A DNA stretch of 64,000 nucleotides from Umezawaea sp049997955 (GTDB taxonomy: Bacteria; Actinomycetota; Actinomycetes; Mycobacteriales; Pseudonocardiaceae). The translations under genes were made by a program, and so were the position numbers. Shown one piece after another: positions 33,296-41,861 of this stretch (position 1 is the first letter of the stretch; every line of letters starts with the position of its first letter). The stretch covers positions 496,001 through 560,000 of the forward strand of contig JAEBDY010000003.1 in NCBI GenBank assembly GCA_049997955.1. Direction: 5' to 3'. The notes under the pieces are model-generated. The model was not told the origin of the DNA and searched no databases. It was given only the letters and a program-made list of their open reading frames with translations.

Positions 33296-34030
33296 GTGAC
33301 CCCTGCCCCCGTGAACGGCCACGCCTTCCTCGACTTCAACGCCCCGATGTCGGACGCGCGGGCCTACGAGCTGATCAACACCCTCCAGCCGCTGGCGGGG
33401 AGGACCGTCGTCGACTTCGGCTGCGGGTGGGCCGAGCTGCTGCTGCGGATCCTGGAGACCGAGCCGACGGCGCGGGGGTTCGGGGTGGACGAGGACGGCT
33501 CGGGCGTCGACCGGGGGCGGGGGAACGCCGAGAAGCGCGGCCTCCAGGACCACGTGCGGCTCGACCTGGCGAACGTGACCACGTGGGAGGCGCCGCCCGC
33601 GGACGTGGCCCTCTCCATCGGCGCCAGCCACGCCTGGGGCGGCACCCGCGCCACCCTCGAAGCCGTGCGCGAGCGGATCGAACCCGGCGGCAGGCTGCTG
33701 CTGGGCGACGCGTTCTGGGAGAAACCGCCCACCGACGCCGTCCTGGCCCGCCTGGGGGCGAAACCCGACGACTACGGCACGATCGCCGACCTGGTCGACC
33801 TCGCCATGGCGACCGGGTACCGCCTCCTGTCCCTGGCCACGGCCAACCTGGACGAGTGGGACGGCTTCGAGTCCCGCTGGTGCGCCGGCCGCGAGCGCTG
33901 GCTGCTGGAGAACCCCGACCACCCGGAGGCCGCCGCCGTGCGCAAGGTGGTCGACGACCACCGCGACACGTGGCTGCACGGCTACCGCGGCCACCTCGGC
34001 TTCGCCTACCTCACCCTGGCGCGGGTGTGA
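33296..34030 (+). CDS. SAM-dependent methyltransferase
   Basis: 244-residue class I methyltransferase. Motif I is VVDFGCGWAELLLRI, the acidic end of strand 2 is GFGVDEDGSG, and motif IV is VALSIGASHAWGG. The substrate is not apparent; the sequence resembles small-molecule methyltransferases of the Methyltransf_25 type. GTG start at 33296. Its stop overlaps the GNAT gene start (GTGA), so the two form a pair. Confidence 0.85.
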   Translation: MTPAPVNGHAFLDFNAPMSDARAYELINTLQPLAGRTVVDFGCGWAELLLRILETEPTARGFGVDEDGSGVDRGRGNAEKRGLQDHVRLDLANVTTWEAPPADVALSIGASHAWGGTRATLEAVRERIEPGGRLLLGDAFWEKPPTDAVLARLGAKPDDYGTIADLVDLAMATGYRLLSLATANLDEWDGFESRWCAGRERWLLENPDHPEAAAVRKVVDDHRDTWLHGYRGHLGFAYLTLARV

Positions 34031-34599
34031 CGACCTTCCTGGAGACCGATCGGCTGGTGCTGCGCCGGTTCACCGAGTCCGATGTGGACGACCTGGTCGC
34101 GCTCGACGGCGACCCGGACGTCATGCGCCACATCACCGGCGGCGTGCCGACGCCGCGCGCCGAGATCCTCGCCGACTACCTACCCGCTTTCCTGCGCTAC
34201 TACGAGGAGTTCGCCGGGTTCGGCTTCTGGGCCGTGGAGGACAGGGGCGGCGCTTTCCTCGGCTGGTTCCACTTCCGGCCGCGGCCGCACGACCCGCCGA
34301 ACCAGGTCGAACTGGGCTACCGGCTCGTCAGGGCGGCGTGGGGGGTGGGGTACGGCACCGAAGGCTCGAAGGCGTTGGTGGACAAGGGTTTCACCGAGTT
34401 CGGCGTGGAACGGGTGTACGCCGAGACCATGGTGGTCAACACCGGGTCGCGGCGGGTCATGGAGAAGTGCGGCCTCCGGCAGGTCCGGATCTTCCACCAG
34501 GACTGGCCGTACCCGATCGAGGGCAGCGAGCACGGCGACGTCGAGTACGCGATCACCCGAGCGGAGTGGGAGGCCCGGCGGTCGTCCGGCGGCGGCTGA
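34027..34599 (+). CDS. GNAT acetyltransferase (RimJ-like)
   Basis: 190-residue GNAT N-acetyltransferase of the RimJ/RimL type. It begins LETDRLVLRRFTESDVDDL, has the acetyl-CoA loop LGYRLVRAAWGVGYGTEGSKAL, and ends VNTGSRRVMEKCGLR. It overlaps the preceding methyltransferase gene by four bases (GTGA). Targets of this subgroup range from protein N-termini to antibiotics; nothing here narrows that. Confidence 0.88.
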   Translation: MTTFLETDRLVLRRFTESDVDDLVALDGDPDVMRHITGGVPTPRAEILADYLPAFLRYYEEFAGFGFWAVEDRGGAFLGWFHFRPRPHDPPNQVELGYRLVRAAWGVGYGTEGSKALVDKGFTEFGVERVYAETMVVNTGSRRVMEKCGLRQVRIFHQDWPYPIEGSEHGDVEYAITRAEWEARRSSGGG

Positions 34600-34612
34600 C
34601 GGGGGCTCCGCG

Positions 34613-35233
34613 TCAGCGGGAGTGGATCATCAGCAGGGCCACCTTGCCCGGCAGCATGATCTCGCCGATCGGCTCGAACCCGCCCGCGTGGAACGACGCG
34701 ATGGCCCGCTTGTTGCGCACGTCCGGCTCCATCAGCACGCGGGTGCACTCCGGGTCGGCCGCGAACAGCGCCTCGGTCAGCACCGGCAGCACGGACCGCA
34801 CCAGGCCGCGGTCGGTCAGCGCGAGGTCGCCGACGGCCACGTGCATCCCGATGTCGTGCGGCCGCGCCCGGTAGCAGCGGGCCACCTGGTCGCGGGCCGC
34901 CCGGTAGATCTCCAGGTACAGCATCGGCGTCGCGTCCCGGCCGACCAGGCACGGCAGGGAGTGCACGCCCGCCAGCTGCGACCGCAGCTCGCGTTCCCAC
35001 AGCTCCCGCGACCACGCCTGCTGCCAGAACGCCGCGACGTGCGGGGACTGCATCCACCCGTGCACGAGTTCGAGGTCGAACGCGTCCGGGTCCACGGCCC
35101 GCGCGGACCACCCGTCGGTCAGGTCGGGCAGCGGGGGAGCGGGCACGCCGACCAGGTCGGCGTCCTCCAGCGGACGGTTCGCACCAGGCCTCGAGACGGC
35201 CCGGTAGTCGTCCAGGTTGGTCACCGGCCGCAC
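34613..35233 (-). CDS. Siderophore-type acyltransferase (IucB/MbtK-like GNAT)
   Basis: 206-residue GNAT protein of the siderophore acyltransferase class (Acetyltransf_8), which acylates hydroxylamines in hydroxamate siderophores or lysine in mycobactins. Characteristic segments: LELVHGWMQSPHVAAFW, DATPMLYLEIYRAARD, DIGMHVAVGD and EPDVRNKRAIASFHAGGF. Start GTG at 35233 has GGAGGA very close; a second GTG three codons on is possible. It is convergent with the GNAT gene (13 bases between stops) and no other siderophore gene or clear iron-box is seen nearby. Confidence 0.82.
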   Translation of the reverse strand: MRPVTNLDDYRAVSRPGANRPLEDADLVGVPAPPLPDLTDGWSARAVDPDAFDLELVHGWMQSPHVAAFWQQAWSRELWERELRSQLAGVHSLPCLVGRDATPMLYLEIYRAARDQVARCYRARPHDIGMHVAVGDLALTDRGLVRSVLPVLTEALFAADPECTRVLMEPDVRNKRAIASFHAGGFEPIGEIMLPGKVALLMIHSR

Positions 35234-35374
35234 CGGTCCTCCAGTCCGCTGTAACGATCACTTCACTGCCGGTGACCACGGTAGTCGGAGCAACGGCGAT
35301 CCAATCGGGTCCATTCGGGGGACGCACGCTAACCTTGGGGCCCTTCCACACCGTGCATTCCCCCAGGAGGATCC

Positions 35375-35779
35375 GTGTCGCCAGGGCAGATCGCCGCGCT
35401 GGTGGCAGCAGGCGCATTCGTGCTGCTCGTGCTGCTGCTGGCGATTCCGTTGCTGAAGCTGGGCAAGACGTTGGACGAGGCGACGATCGCGATCCGCAAG
35501 GCGCACGAGAACACCGACCCGCTGTTCGTCGAGGCCAACCAGACGTTGACCCACGTGAACACGCAGTTGGAACGCGTCGACGGCATCACCGCGAACGCGC
35601 GGGCGGTCACCGGGAACGTCTCCGCGCTCACGTCGCTGTTCACCGCCACCCTCGGCGGACCGCTGGTCAAGGCCGCCGCGCTGTCCTACGGCGTGAGCAA
35701 GGCCGTCCGGGCGCGCCGCAAGGCCGCCGAGACCCCCAACAAGCACGCCCGGCGCAGGCCGCGCGGAGGTAAGCGATGA
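35375..35779 (+). CDS. DUF948 membrane-anchored protein
   Basis: 134-residue protein with an N-terminal membrane helix (ALVAAGAFVLLVLLLAIPLL) and a coiled-coil-prone DUF948 region (KTLDEATIAIRKAHENTDPLFVEANQTL), ending in an Arg/Lys-rich tail. GTG start with AGGAGG 5 bases upstream. It overlaps the next small membrane protein by ATGA and both precede alaS, an arrangement conserved in actinomycetes; molecular role unknown. Confidence 0.85.
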   Translation: MSPGQIAALVAAGAFVLLVLLLAIPLLKLGKTLDEATIAIRKAHENTDPLFVEANQTLTHVNTQLERVDGITANARAVTGNVSALTSLFTATLGGPLVKAAALSYGVSKAVRARRKAAETPNKHARRRPRGGKR

Positions 35780-36075
35780 GCCGCCTGTTCTGGTTCGCCG
35801 CGGGTGCCGCCGCGGGTGTGTTCGCCGTCCGCAAGGTCGGCCAGGTGACCCACCAGGTCACCCCCGCCGGGATCGGCGAGAACGTCGGCAACGGGCTGCG
35901 CGAGCTGGCGGGCGCGCTGGGCTCGTTCGGGGCTGAGGTGCGCGCGGGCATGTCCGAGCGCGAGCACGAGTTGCAGGAGTCCGTCGAGCGGCAGACCGGG
36001 TTCACCCCCGGCAGGTACTCGACCGAGCCTGCCCGCAGGGGCTCCGGCGCGCGAGCGCGCCGGGCGGACGGCTGA
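35776..36075 (+). CDS. DUF6167-like small membrane protein
   Basis: 99-residue protein with one N-terminal hydrophobic segment (LFWFAAGAAAGVFAVRKV) and a polar helical tail (MSEREHELQESVERQTGF). It is coupled by ATGA overlap to the DUF948 gene and lies 61 bases before alaS. This small gene regularly accompanies DUF948 in actinobacteria; function unknown. Confidence 0.8.
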   Translation: MSRLFWFAAGAAAGVFAVRKVGQVTHQVTPAGIGENVGNGLRELAGALGSFGAEVRAGMSEREHELQESVERQTGFTPGRYSTEPARRGSGARARRADG

Positions 36076-36136
36076 GCCCCTCCGCCGTTCGCCTTCCAGC
36101 CCCTCCGACCGCTACACCCCCTTGAAGGACGTCCCC

Positions 36137-38809
36137 GTGCAGACCCACGAGATCATCAAGCGTTTCCGCGAGCACTTCGAGCGCGCGGGCCACACCGTCG
36201 TGCCCAGCGCCTCGCTGCTCCTGGACGACCCCAACCTGCTGTTCGTCAACGCGGGCATGGTGCCGTTCAAGCCGTACTTCCTCGGCGAGGCCCCCGCGCC
36301 GTACAAGCGGGCGACCAGCGTCCAGAAGTGCGTGCGCACCGGTGACATCGAAGAGGTCGGCAAGACGACCCGGCACCTGACGTTCTTCCAGATGGCGGGC
36401 AACTTCTCGTTCGGGGACTACTTCAAGGAAGACGCCATCCGGCTCGCCTGGGAGCTGATCACCGGGTCGCAGGCGGACGGCGGCTACGGCTTCGACCCCG
36501 AGCGCCTGTGGGCGACCGTCTACCACGACGACGACGAGGCGTTCGACCTGTGGCAGAAGGTCGCGGGCCTGCCGCCGGAGCGCATCCAGCGCCGCGGCGT
36601 CGAGGACAACTACTGGTCGATGGGCGTTCCCGGCCCGTGCGGCCCGTGCTCGGAGATCTACTACGACCGCGGTCCGGAGTTCGGCGAGGAGGGCGGGCCG
36701 GTCGTCGACGAGGACCGCTACCTGGAGATCTGGAACCTGGTCTTCATGCAGAACGAGCGCGGTCCGGGTGGCGCCAAGAAGGACTACCCGATCCTCGGCG
36801 AGCTGCCCGCGAAGAACATCGACACCGGCATGGGCGTCGAGCGGGTCGCGTTCCTGCTCCAGGGCGTGGACAACGTCTACGAGACAGACCTCGTGCGCGC
36901 CGTCATCAGCAAGGCCGAGGAGCTGTCGGGCCGGAAGTACGGGGCCGACAAGGTCGACGACGTGCGGTTCCGCGTCATCGCGGACCACGCCCGCAGCAGC
37001 GTCCTGCTGATCGGCGACGGCGTCACCCCCGGCAACGAGGCCCGCGGCTACGTGCTGCGCCGCCTGCTCCGCCGCATCGTCCGCTCCTCGCGCCTGCTGG
37101 GCGTGACCGAGCCGGTGCTGCCGGTCTTCGCCGAGGTCGTCCGCGACACGATGGGCCAGGCCTACCCCGAGCTGGTCGAGAACTTCGTCCGCATCCAGCA
37201 GATCATGCGCGCCGAGGAGGACACCTTCCTCCAGACGCTCGCCGCCGGGTCGCGGATCTTCGAGACCGCCGCCGACGCGATCAAGGCCGACGGCCGCGCC
37301 ACGCTGCCCGGCGACAAGGCGTTCCAGCTGCACGACACGTACGGCTTCCCGATCGACCTGACCCTGGAGATGGCGTCCGAGGCCGGTCTGACGGTCGACG
37401 AGGACGGCTTCCGCAAGCTGATGGCCGAGCAGCGCGCCCGCGCCAAGGCCGACGCGGCGGGCAAGAAGACCGGTCACGGGGACCAGACGGTCTACCGCGA
37501 GCTGCTCGACCTGGGCGCGACCGAGTTCGTCGGCTACACCGACCTCGCCGCCGAGGCGACCGTGCGCGGCATCGTCCGCGAGGGCGCACGGGTCAAGTCC
37601 GCCCGTGAAGGCGAGATCGTGGAGGTCGTCCTCGACCGCACGCCCCTGTACGCCGAGTCCGGCGGCCAGGAGAGCGACGCGGGCGTGATCGTCTCCGACG
37701 GCGCCGAACTGGAGGTCGTGGACGTCCAGAAGGTCGCCCGCAAGCTGTGGGTGCACCAGGTGCGCGTGGTCAGCGGCGAGATCGCCGAGGGCCAGCACGT
37801 CGAGGCGCGCGTCGACCAGGAGTGGCGCACGGGCGCCCGCCAGGGCCACTCGGGCACGCACGTCGTGCACGCCGCCCTGCGGCAGGTGCTCGGCCCGTCC
37901 GCGCTGCAGAGCGGCTCGTACAACAAGCCCGGCTACCTGCGTCTCGACTTCGCGTGGACCGGCGGCCTGTCCGAGGAGACCCGCAGCGAGATCGAGGAGG
38001 TCTCGAACCTCGCCGTTCGCAAGGACCTGCCGGTCCGGGTGGTCTACACCGACATGTCCGGCGCGCAGGAACTCGGCGCGGTCGCCCTGTTCGGCGAGAC
38101 CTACGACGAGTCCGTCCGCGTCGTCGAGATCGGCGGCCCCTGGTCGCGCGAGCTCTGCGGTGGCACGCACGTCGAGCACTCGTCCCAGATCGGCCCGGTC
38201 ACGCTGCTCGGCGAGTCGTCCGTCGGCTCCGGCGTGCGGCGCATCGAGGCCTACGTCGGCATCGAGGCGTTCCGCTTCCTCGCCCAGGAGCGGGCACTGG
38301 TGCAGAACGTCGCCGGCCTGCTCAAGGTGCCGAACGCCGAGGTGCCCGGTCGCGTGGAGGCGCTCGTGGAGCGGCTGCGCGTGGCCGAGAAGGAGCTGGA
38401 ACGCCTCCGCGGCATCCAGTTGCTCTCCTCCGCAGGCCAGCTCGCCGACAGCGCCCTTGACGTGCGCGGGGTGTCCCTGGTCGCTCTCGCGCTGCCTGAG
38501 GGCACCTCAGGGGCCGACCTGCGCACGCTGGGCTCCGAGGTGCGCAACCGCCTCGGCTCCCGTGCGGGCGTCGTGGCTCTGTTCGCGCCGGACGGCGCGA
38601 AGGCCAGCTTCGTCGTGGCGACCACCTCCGCGGCCCGTGACCTGGGCCTGGCCGCGGGCAAGCTCGTGCCCGCGTTCGCTCCCGCCCTCGGCGGTCGCGG
38701 CGGTGGCAAGCCCGACCTCGCGCAGGGCGGAGGCACCGACCCCTCGGGCATCCCGGCCGCGATCACGGCGCTGCGGGCCGAGCTGGATCGCGCGGTCGAA
38801 TCCCGTTGA
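36137..38809 (+). CDS. alaS: Alanine-tRNA ligase
   Basis: 890-residue alanyl-tRNA synthetase. Class II catalytic core with FFQMAGNFSFGDYFK and GPCGPCSEIYYD, tRNA-recognition region (GDGVTPGNEARGYVLRR), editing domain with HSGTHVVHAALR and CGGTHVEHSSQIG (zinc/catalytic His and Cys), and the C-Ala domain with GGRGGGKPDLAQGGG. GTG at 36137 is preferred, with GAAGGA 8 bases upstream; an in-frame TTG at 36122 would add five residues. It is followed by ruvX with a TTGA overlap. Confidence 0.98.
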   Translation: MQTHEIIKRFREHFERAGHTVVPSASLLLDDPNLLFVNAGMVPFKPYFLGEAPAPYKRATSVQKCVRTGDIEEVGKTTRHLTFFQMAGNFSFGDYFKEDAIRLAWELITGSQADGGYGFDPERLWATVYHDDDEAFDLWQKVAGLPPERIQRRGVEDNYWSMGVPGPCGPCSEIYYDRGPEFGEEGGPVVDEDRYLEIWNLVFMQNERGPGGAKKDYPILGELPAKNIDTGMGVERVAFLLQGVDNVYETDLVRAVISKAEELSGRKYGADKVDDVRFRVIADHARSSVLLIGDGVTPGNEARGYVLRRLLRRIVRSSRLLGVTEPVLPVFAEVVRDTMGQAYPELVENFVRIQQIMRAEEDTFLQTLAAGSRIFETAADAIKADGRATLPGDKAFQLHDTYGFPIDLTLEMASEAGLTVDEDGFRKLMAEQRARAKADAAGKKTGHGDQTVYRELLDLGATEFVGYTDLAAEATVRGIVREGARVKSAREGEIVEVVLDRTPLYAESGGQESDAGVIVSDGAELEVVDVQKVARKLWVHQVRVVSGEIAEGQHVEARVDQEWRTGARQGHSGTHVVHAALRQVLGPSALQSGSYNKPGYLRLDFAWTGGLSEETRSEIEEVSNLAVRKDLPVRVVYTDMSGAQELGAVALFGETYDESVRVVEIGGPWSRELCGGTHVEHSSQIGPVTLLGESSVGSGVRRIEAYVGIEAFRFLAQERALVQNVAGLLKVPNAEVPGRVEALVERLRVAEKELERLRGIQLLSSAGQLADSALDVRGVSLVALALPEGTSGADLRTLGSEVRNRLGSRAGVVALFAPDGAKASFVVATTSAARDLGLAAGKLVPAFAPALGGRGGGKPDLAQGGGTDPSGIPAAITALRAELDRAVESR

Positions 38810-39321
38810 CCGGCCCCGATCGACACGGCGTCGACGACCCCGGCCGCGGCAGGCGGCTGGCCGTCGACGTCGGGTCAGTCCGGGTGGGCGTCGCGATCAG
38901 CGATCCCACGCCGTTCCTCGCCACGCCACTCGCTACTCTGGTGCGTGACGAAAAGACCGGCAAGGACCTGACGGAACTCGCCGGCCTCGTCACCGAGCAC
39001 GACGTGGTCGAGGTCGTGGTCGGATTGCCGAGGACCCTGGCCGGTCGACACGGACCGGCAGCCGAGGCGGCGTCCACGTACGCTGCCGCTTTGGCGGCGC
39101 GGATCGCACCGGTACCGGTGCGGCTCACCGACGAACGGTTGACGACCGTCGTCGCGAGCCGTGTACTGGCGCGGAGCGGGGTGCGGGGGAAGAAACAACG
39201 TGCTGTTGTAGACCAGGCCGCTGCGGTGGAGATCCTGCAGTCCTGGCTCGACGCACGCGCGCGATTCGTGGCCCGGTCCGCTGAGGAGGATCGAGCCCCC
39301 GGAGCGAAGGACAGCACGTGA
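38806..39321 (+). CDS. ruvX: Holliday-junction resolvase-like protein YqgF/RuvX
   Basis: 171-residue RNase H-fold protein of the YqgF family, implicated in pre-16S rRNA processing. The acidic motif is LAVDVGSVRVGVAISD; further motifs are VVVGLPRTLAG, LTDERLTT and VDQAAAVEILQSWL. The first possible start, TTG at 38806, overlaps the alaS stop; the N-terminal ~17 residues are extra relative to the core. It sits between alaS and mltG as in other actinobacteria. Confidence 0.93.
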   Translation: MTGPDRHGVDDPGRGRRLAVDVGSVRVGVAISDPTPFLATPLATLVRDEKTGKDLTELAGLVTEHDVVEVVVGLPRTLAGRHGPAAEAASTYAAALAARIAPVPVRLTDERLTTVVASRVLARSGVRGKKQRAVVDQAAAVEILQSWLDARARFVARSAEEDRAPGAKDST

Positions 39322-40547
39322 GCGACGACCTCGGGTTGTTCACCGAACCTGACGTGCACGCGGACGAACAGCGGCAGCGGCGACCCCGCGGGAAGGGGGC
39401 CGTCGCGGCCCGGCGTGCCAAGGTCCGGCGCAAGCGCACCATCCTGTGGATCGTCGTGGCGCTGGTGCTCGGCCTCGGCGGCGCGGGCGCGTACTACGGC
39501 TACCAGACGCTGAGCGGCATCGGCTCCTTCGAGGACTTCGCGGGCACCGGTGAGACCGACGTGGTGGTCGAGGTCAAGGACGGCGACCCGGTCACGGCCA
39601 TCGCGGCCACGCTGAAGGAGCAGGGCGTCACGGCCAGCTCCCGCGCGTTCACCGAGGCGGGCAAGTCCGACGAGCGCATGACCGCGATCCAGCCGGGCTT
39701 CTACCTGATGAAGACCAAGATGTCCGGCTCCGCCGCGGTCGCCCGCATGCTGGACAAGGCCACCAAGATCACGCCGCTGGAGGTCAGGGGCGGCAACGTC
39801 CTGCACGACATCACCGGCGGCGACGGCAAGGTCACCAAGGGCATCCTGGCGATGCTCTCGGACGCCAGCTGCATCGAGCTGGACGGCGTCAAGAAGTGCG
39901 TCACCCCCGAGGAACTGCGCACCGCGGCGGACACCGCAGACCCGGTCGCGCTCGGCGTGCCGGACTGGGCGTTGCCCGACGTGAACAAGGTCGAGAAGCA
40001 GCACCGCCTGGAAGGCCTGATCGTCCCCGGCCTCTACCAGCTCAAGCCGGGCGCGAACGCCCTGGAACTGCTCAAGAGCGTCATCACCACGTCCGCGACC
40101 CGCCTGTCGAGCTACGGCATCCTCACCGGCGGCAAGGACACCGGCTTCCGGCCGTACGAGATCCTGGTGATCGCCTCCCTGGTCGAGAAGGAGGGCCTCA
40201 GGGACGACTTCGGCAAGGTCTCCAGGGTCGTCTTCAACCGGTTGGCCGTCAACCAGGAGCTCCAGTTCGACTCGACGATCAACTACAAGCTGGACAAGCC
40301 GAACATCAGGACCAGCGACGCGGACCGCGACGCGGCGGGCGCGTACAACACGTACCAGACCGCGGGTCTCACCCCGACCCCGATCGGTTCGCCCAGCCGC
40401 GAGGCCGTCGCCGCGGCGATCAGCCCGGAACCCGGCAAGTGGCTGTACTTCGTGAAGTGCCAGAAGGACGGGACGTCCTGCTTCAACGAGAACTTCCCGG
40501 ACCACGAGAAGGCCGTCTCCAAGGCGATCGAGGAAGGCGTCTTCTGA
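39318..40547 (+). CDS. mltG: Endolytic murein transglycosylase MltG
   Basis: 409-residue membrane-anchored lytic transglycosylase that cleaves nascent glycan strands. A basic cytoplasmic N-terminus is followed by one transmembrane helix (~residues 41-62, ILWIVVALVLGLGG), a LysM-like region, and the YceG catalytic domain with Glu in IASLVEKEG and the LTPTPIGSPSREA motif. GTG start overlaps the ruvX stop (GTGA). Confidence 0.95.
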   Translation: MSDDLGLFTEPDVHADEQRQRRPRGKGAVAARRAKVRRKRTILWIVVALVLGLGGAGAYYGYQTLSGIGSFEDFAGTGETDVVVEVKDGDPVTAIAATLKEQGVTASSRAFTEAGKSDERMTAIQPGFYLMKTKMSGSAAVARMLDKATKITPLEVRGGNVLHDITGGDGKVTKGILAMLSDASCIELDGVKKCVTPEELRTAADTADPVALGVPDWALPDVNKVEKQHRLEGLIVPGLYQLKPGANALELLKSVITTSATRLSSYGILTGGKDTGFRPYEILVIASLVEKEGLRDDFGKVSRVVFNRLAVNQELQFDSTINYKLDKPNIRTSDADRDAAGAYNTYQTAGLTPTPIGSPSREAVAAAISPEPGKWLYFVKCQKDGTSCFNENFPDHEKAVSKAIEEGVF

Positions 40548-40550
40548 CCC

Positions 40551-41390
40551 ATGCCGTCCCACGCCGCCGTCATCGGCTCGCCGGTGTCGCACTCGCTGTC
40601 GCCCGTGCTCCACAGCGCCGCCTACGAGGCCCTGGGTCTTGACTGGACGTACTCGCGGATCGAGTGCGACGAAGCCGGTGTGCCCGCACTGGTGGCGGGC
40701 CTCGACCCGTCGTGGGTGGGCTTGTCGGTGACCATGCCCGGCAAGCGCGCCGCGCTGGCCGTGGCCACCTCGGTGACCGACCGCGCCGCCGTCGTCGGCG
40801 CCGCGAACACCCTGGTGCGCGTGGCGGACGGGTGGCGGGCGGACTGCACCGATGTGGACGGCGTCGTCGGCGCGCTGCGCTGCGCGGGCGGGTTCTCCGG
40901 CGGCACCAGGGGTTTGCTGCTCGGCGCGGGCGGCACGGCCACCGCCGCCCTCGCCGCGTTCGCCGCGCTGGGACTGTCCGAAGTGGACCTGGTCGTCCGC
41001 GACCCGGCCCGCACGGCCGAAGCCGTCGCCTGCGCTGCCCGCCTCGGTCTTGAGCTGTCCGTGGTGGCCTCGTCCGACGCCGACTTCGCCGCGCTGGCCT
41101 CGTCGTCGGACGTCCTGGTGAGCACCGTCCCGCCGTCGGCCACCGAGCCCGTGGCGAGGGCGCTGGCCGGGTCCCCGTGCCTGCTCGACGTCATCTACCA
41201 CCCGTGGCCCACCCCGCTGGGCCTCGCGGTCCTGGAGCAGGGCCGCACCATGGCCACCGGCCTGGACATGCTGCTGCACCAGGCTTTCGACCAGGTGCGG
41301 CAGTTCACCGGCCAGGAGCCGCCCCGCGAGGCCATGCGCAAGGCCCTGCGCGCCGCGACCGGCGACGTGCTGCCCCTACCGGTCGCCTAG
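40551..41390 (+). CDS. aroE: Shikimate dehydrogenase
   Basis: 279-residue enzyme reducing 3-dehydroshikimate to shikimate with NADPH. Shikimate-binding motif GSPVSHSLSPVLH, catalytic Lys in VTMPGKRAAL, NTL and DCTDVDG, and the nucleotide-binding LLLGAGGTATAAL. It starts 3 bases after mltG and is the first of the aromatic pathway genes in the window; the rest (aroC, aroK, aroB, aroQ) lie 4-9 kb on. Confidence 0.96.
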   Translation: MPSHAAVIGSPVSHSLSPVLHSAAYEALGLDWTYSRIECDEAGVPALVAGLDPSWVGLSVTMPGKRAALAVATSVTDRAAVVGAANTLVRVADGWRADCTDVDGVVGALRCAGGFSGGTRGLLLGAGGTATAALAAFAALGLSEVDLVVRDPARTAEAVACAARLGLELSVVASSDADFAALASSSDVLVSTVPPSATEPVARALAGSPCLLDVIYHPWPTPLGLAVLEQGRTMATGLDMLLHQAFDQVRQFTGQEPPREAMRKALRAATGDVLPLPVA

Positions 41391-41497
41391 CCGGTTTCCT
41401 CGTGTTCGCGGGGGCTGCCTGCTCCTGGCCGAGCGACACCGGTGGTTCGTGTTGTCCTTGGCCACCCCTGGCGGCTGACCGGTTTCGACCGCGCACG

Positions 41498-41538
41498 CGA
41501 AGAGGCCGTGCGTCCGAATCGGACGCACGGCCTCTTCG
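41498..41538. terminator. Bidirectional terminator between aroE and ptsH
   Basis: A perfect 18-bp stem (41498-41515 with 41521-41538) closes a 5-base loop GAATC. It lies between convergent aroE and ptsH, 19 bases from the ptsH stop, and should stop transcription from both sides. Confidence 0.9.
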
Positions 41539-41557
41539 CTGGTGCGGCTCGGGCGAA

Positions 41558-41827
41558 TCAGCCCTCGTCGAGATCCGTGGCGATGATCTCCGCGATGGCT
41601 TCCAGCGCGGCGTCCGCGCCTTCGCCGTCCGCGGACAGCACCACTTCGTCGCCGTGCATCGCGCCGAGCGTCATCAGGCCGAGCACGCTCGCGGCCTCGA
41701 CCGGTTGGCCTTCGTCCTTGCGGATGGTGACCTTGACCGGCTGTCCCGCCGCCGCTTTCGCCAGCAGCGCCGCGGGCCGGGCGTGGAGTCCGACCTTGCT
41801 CGCCACGGTGACCCGTCGCTCAGGCAT
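41558..41827 (-). CDS. ptsH: PTS phosphocarrier HPr
   Basis: 89-residue phosphocarrier that takes phosphate from PEP via enzyme I and passes it to EIIA. The active His is in VGLHARPAA (residue ~15), and the regulatory-serine region reads EAASVLGLMTLG. It is the last gene of the minus-strand unit after the repressor and EIIC, 34 bases behind EIIC; enzyme I is not in the window. Confidence 0.95.
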   Translation of the reverse strand: MPERRVTVASKVGLHARPAALLAKAAAGQPVKVTIRKDEGQPVEAASVLGLMTLGAMHGDEVVLSADGEGADAALEAIAEIIATDLDEG

Positions 41828-41861
41828 GATCCGTCCTTTCCTTGGTGCTCCCCGAGGGGAG

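Noticed and set aside
35234..35374. Possible iron-box before the siderophore-type acyltransferase
   Set aside because: CTAACCTTGGGG resembles only half of a TTAGGTTAGGCTAACCTAA-type box and is not palindromic.
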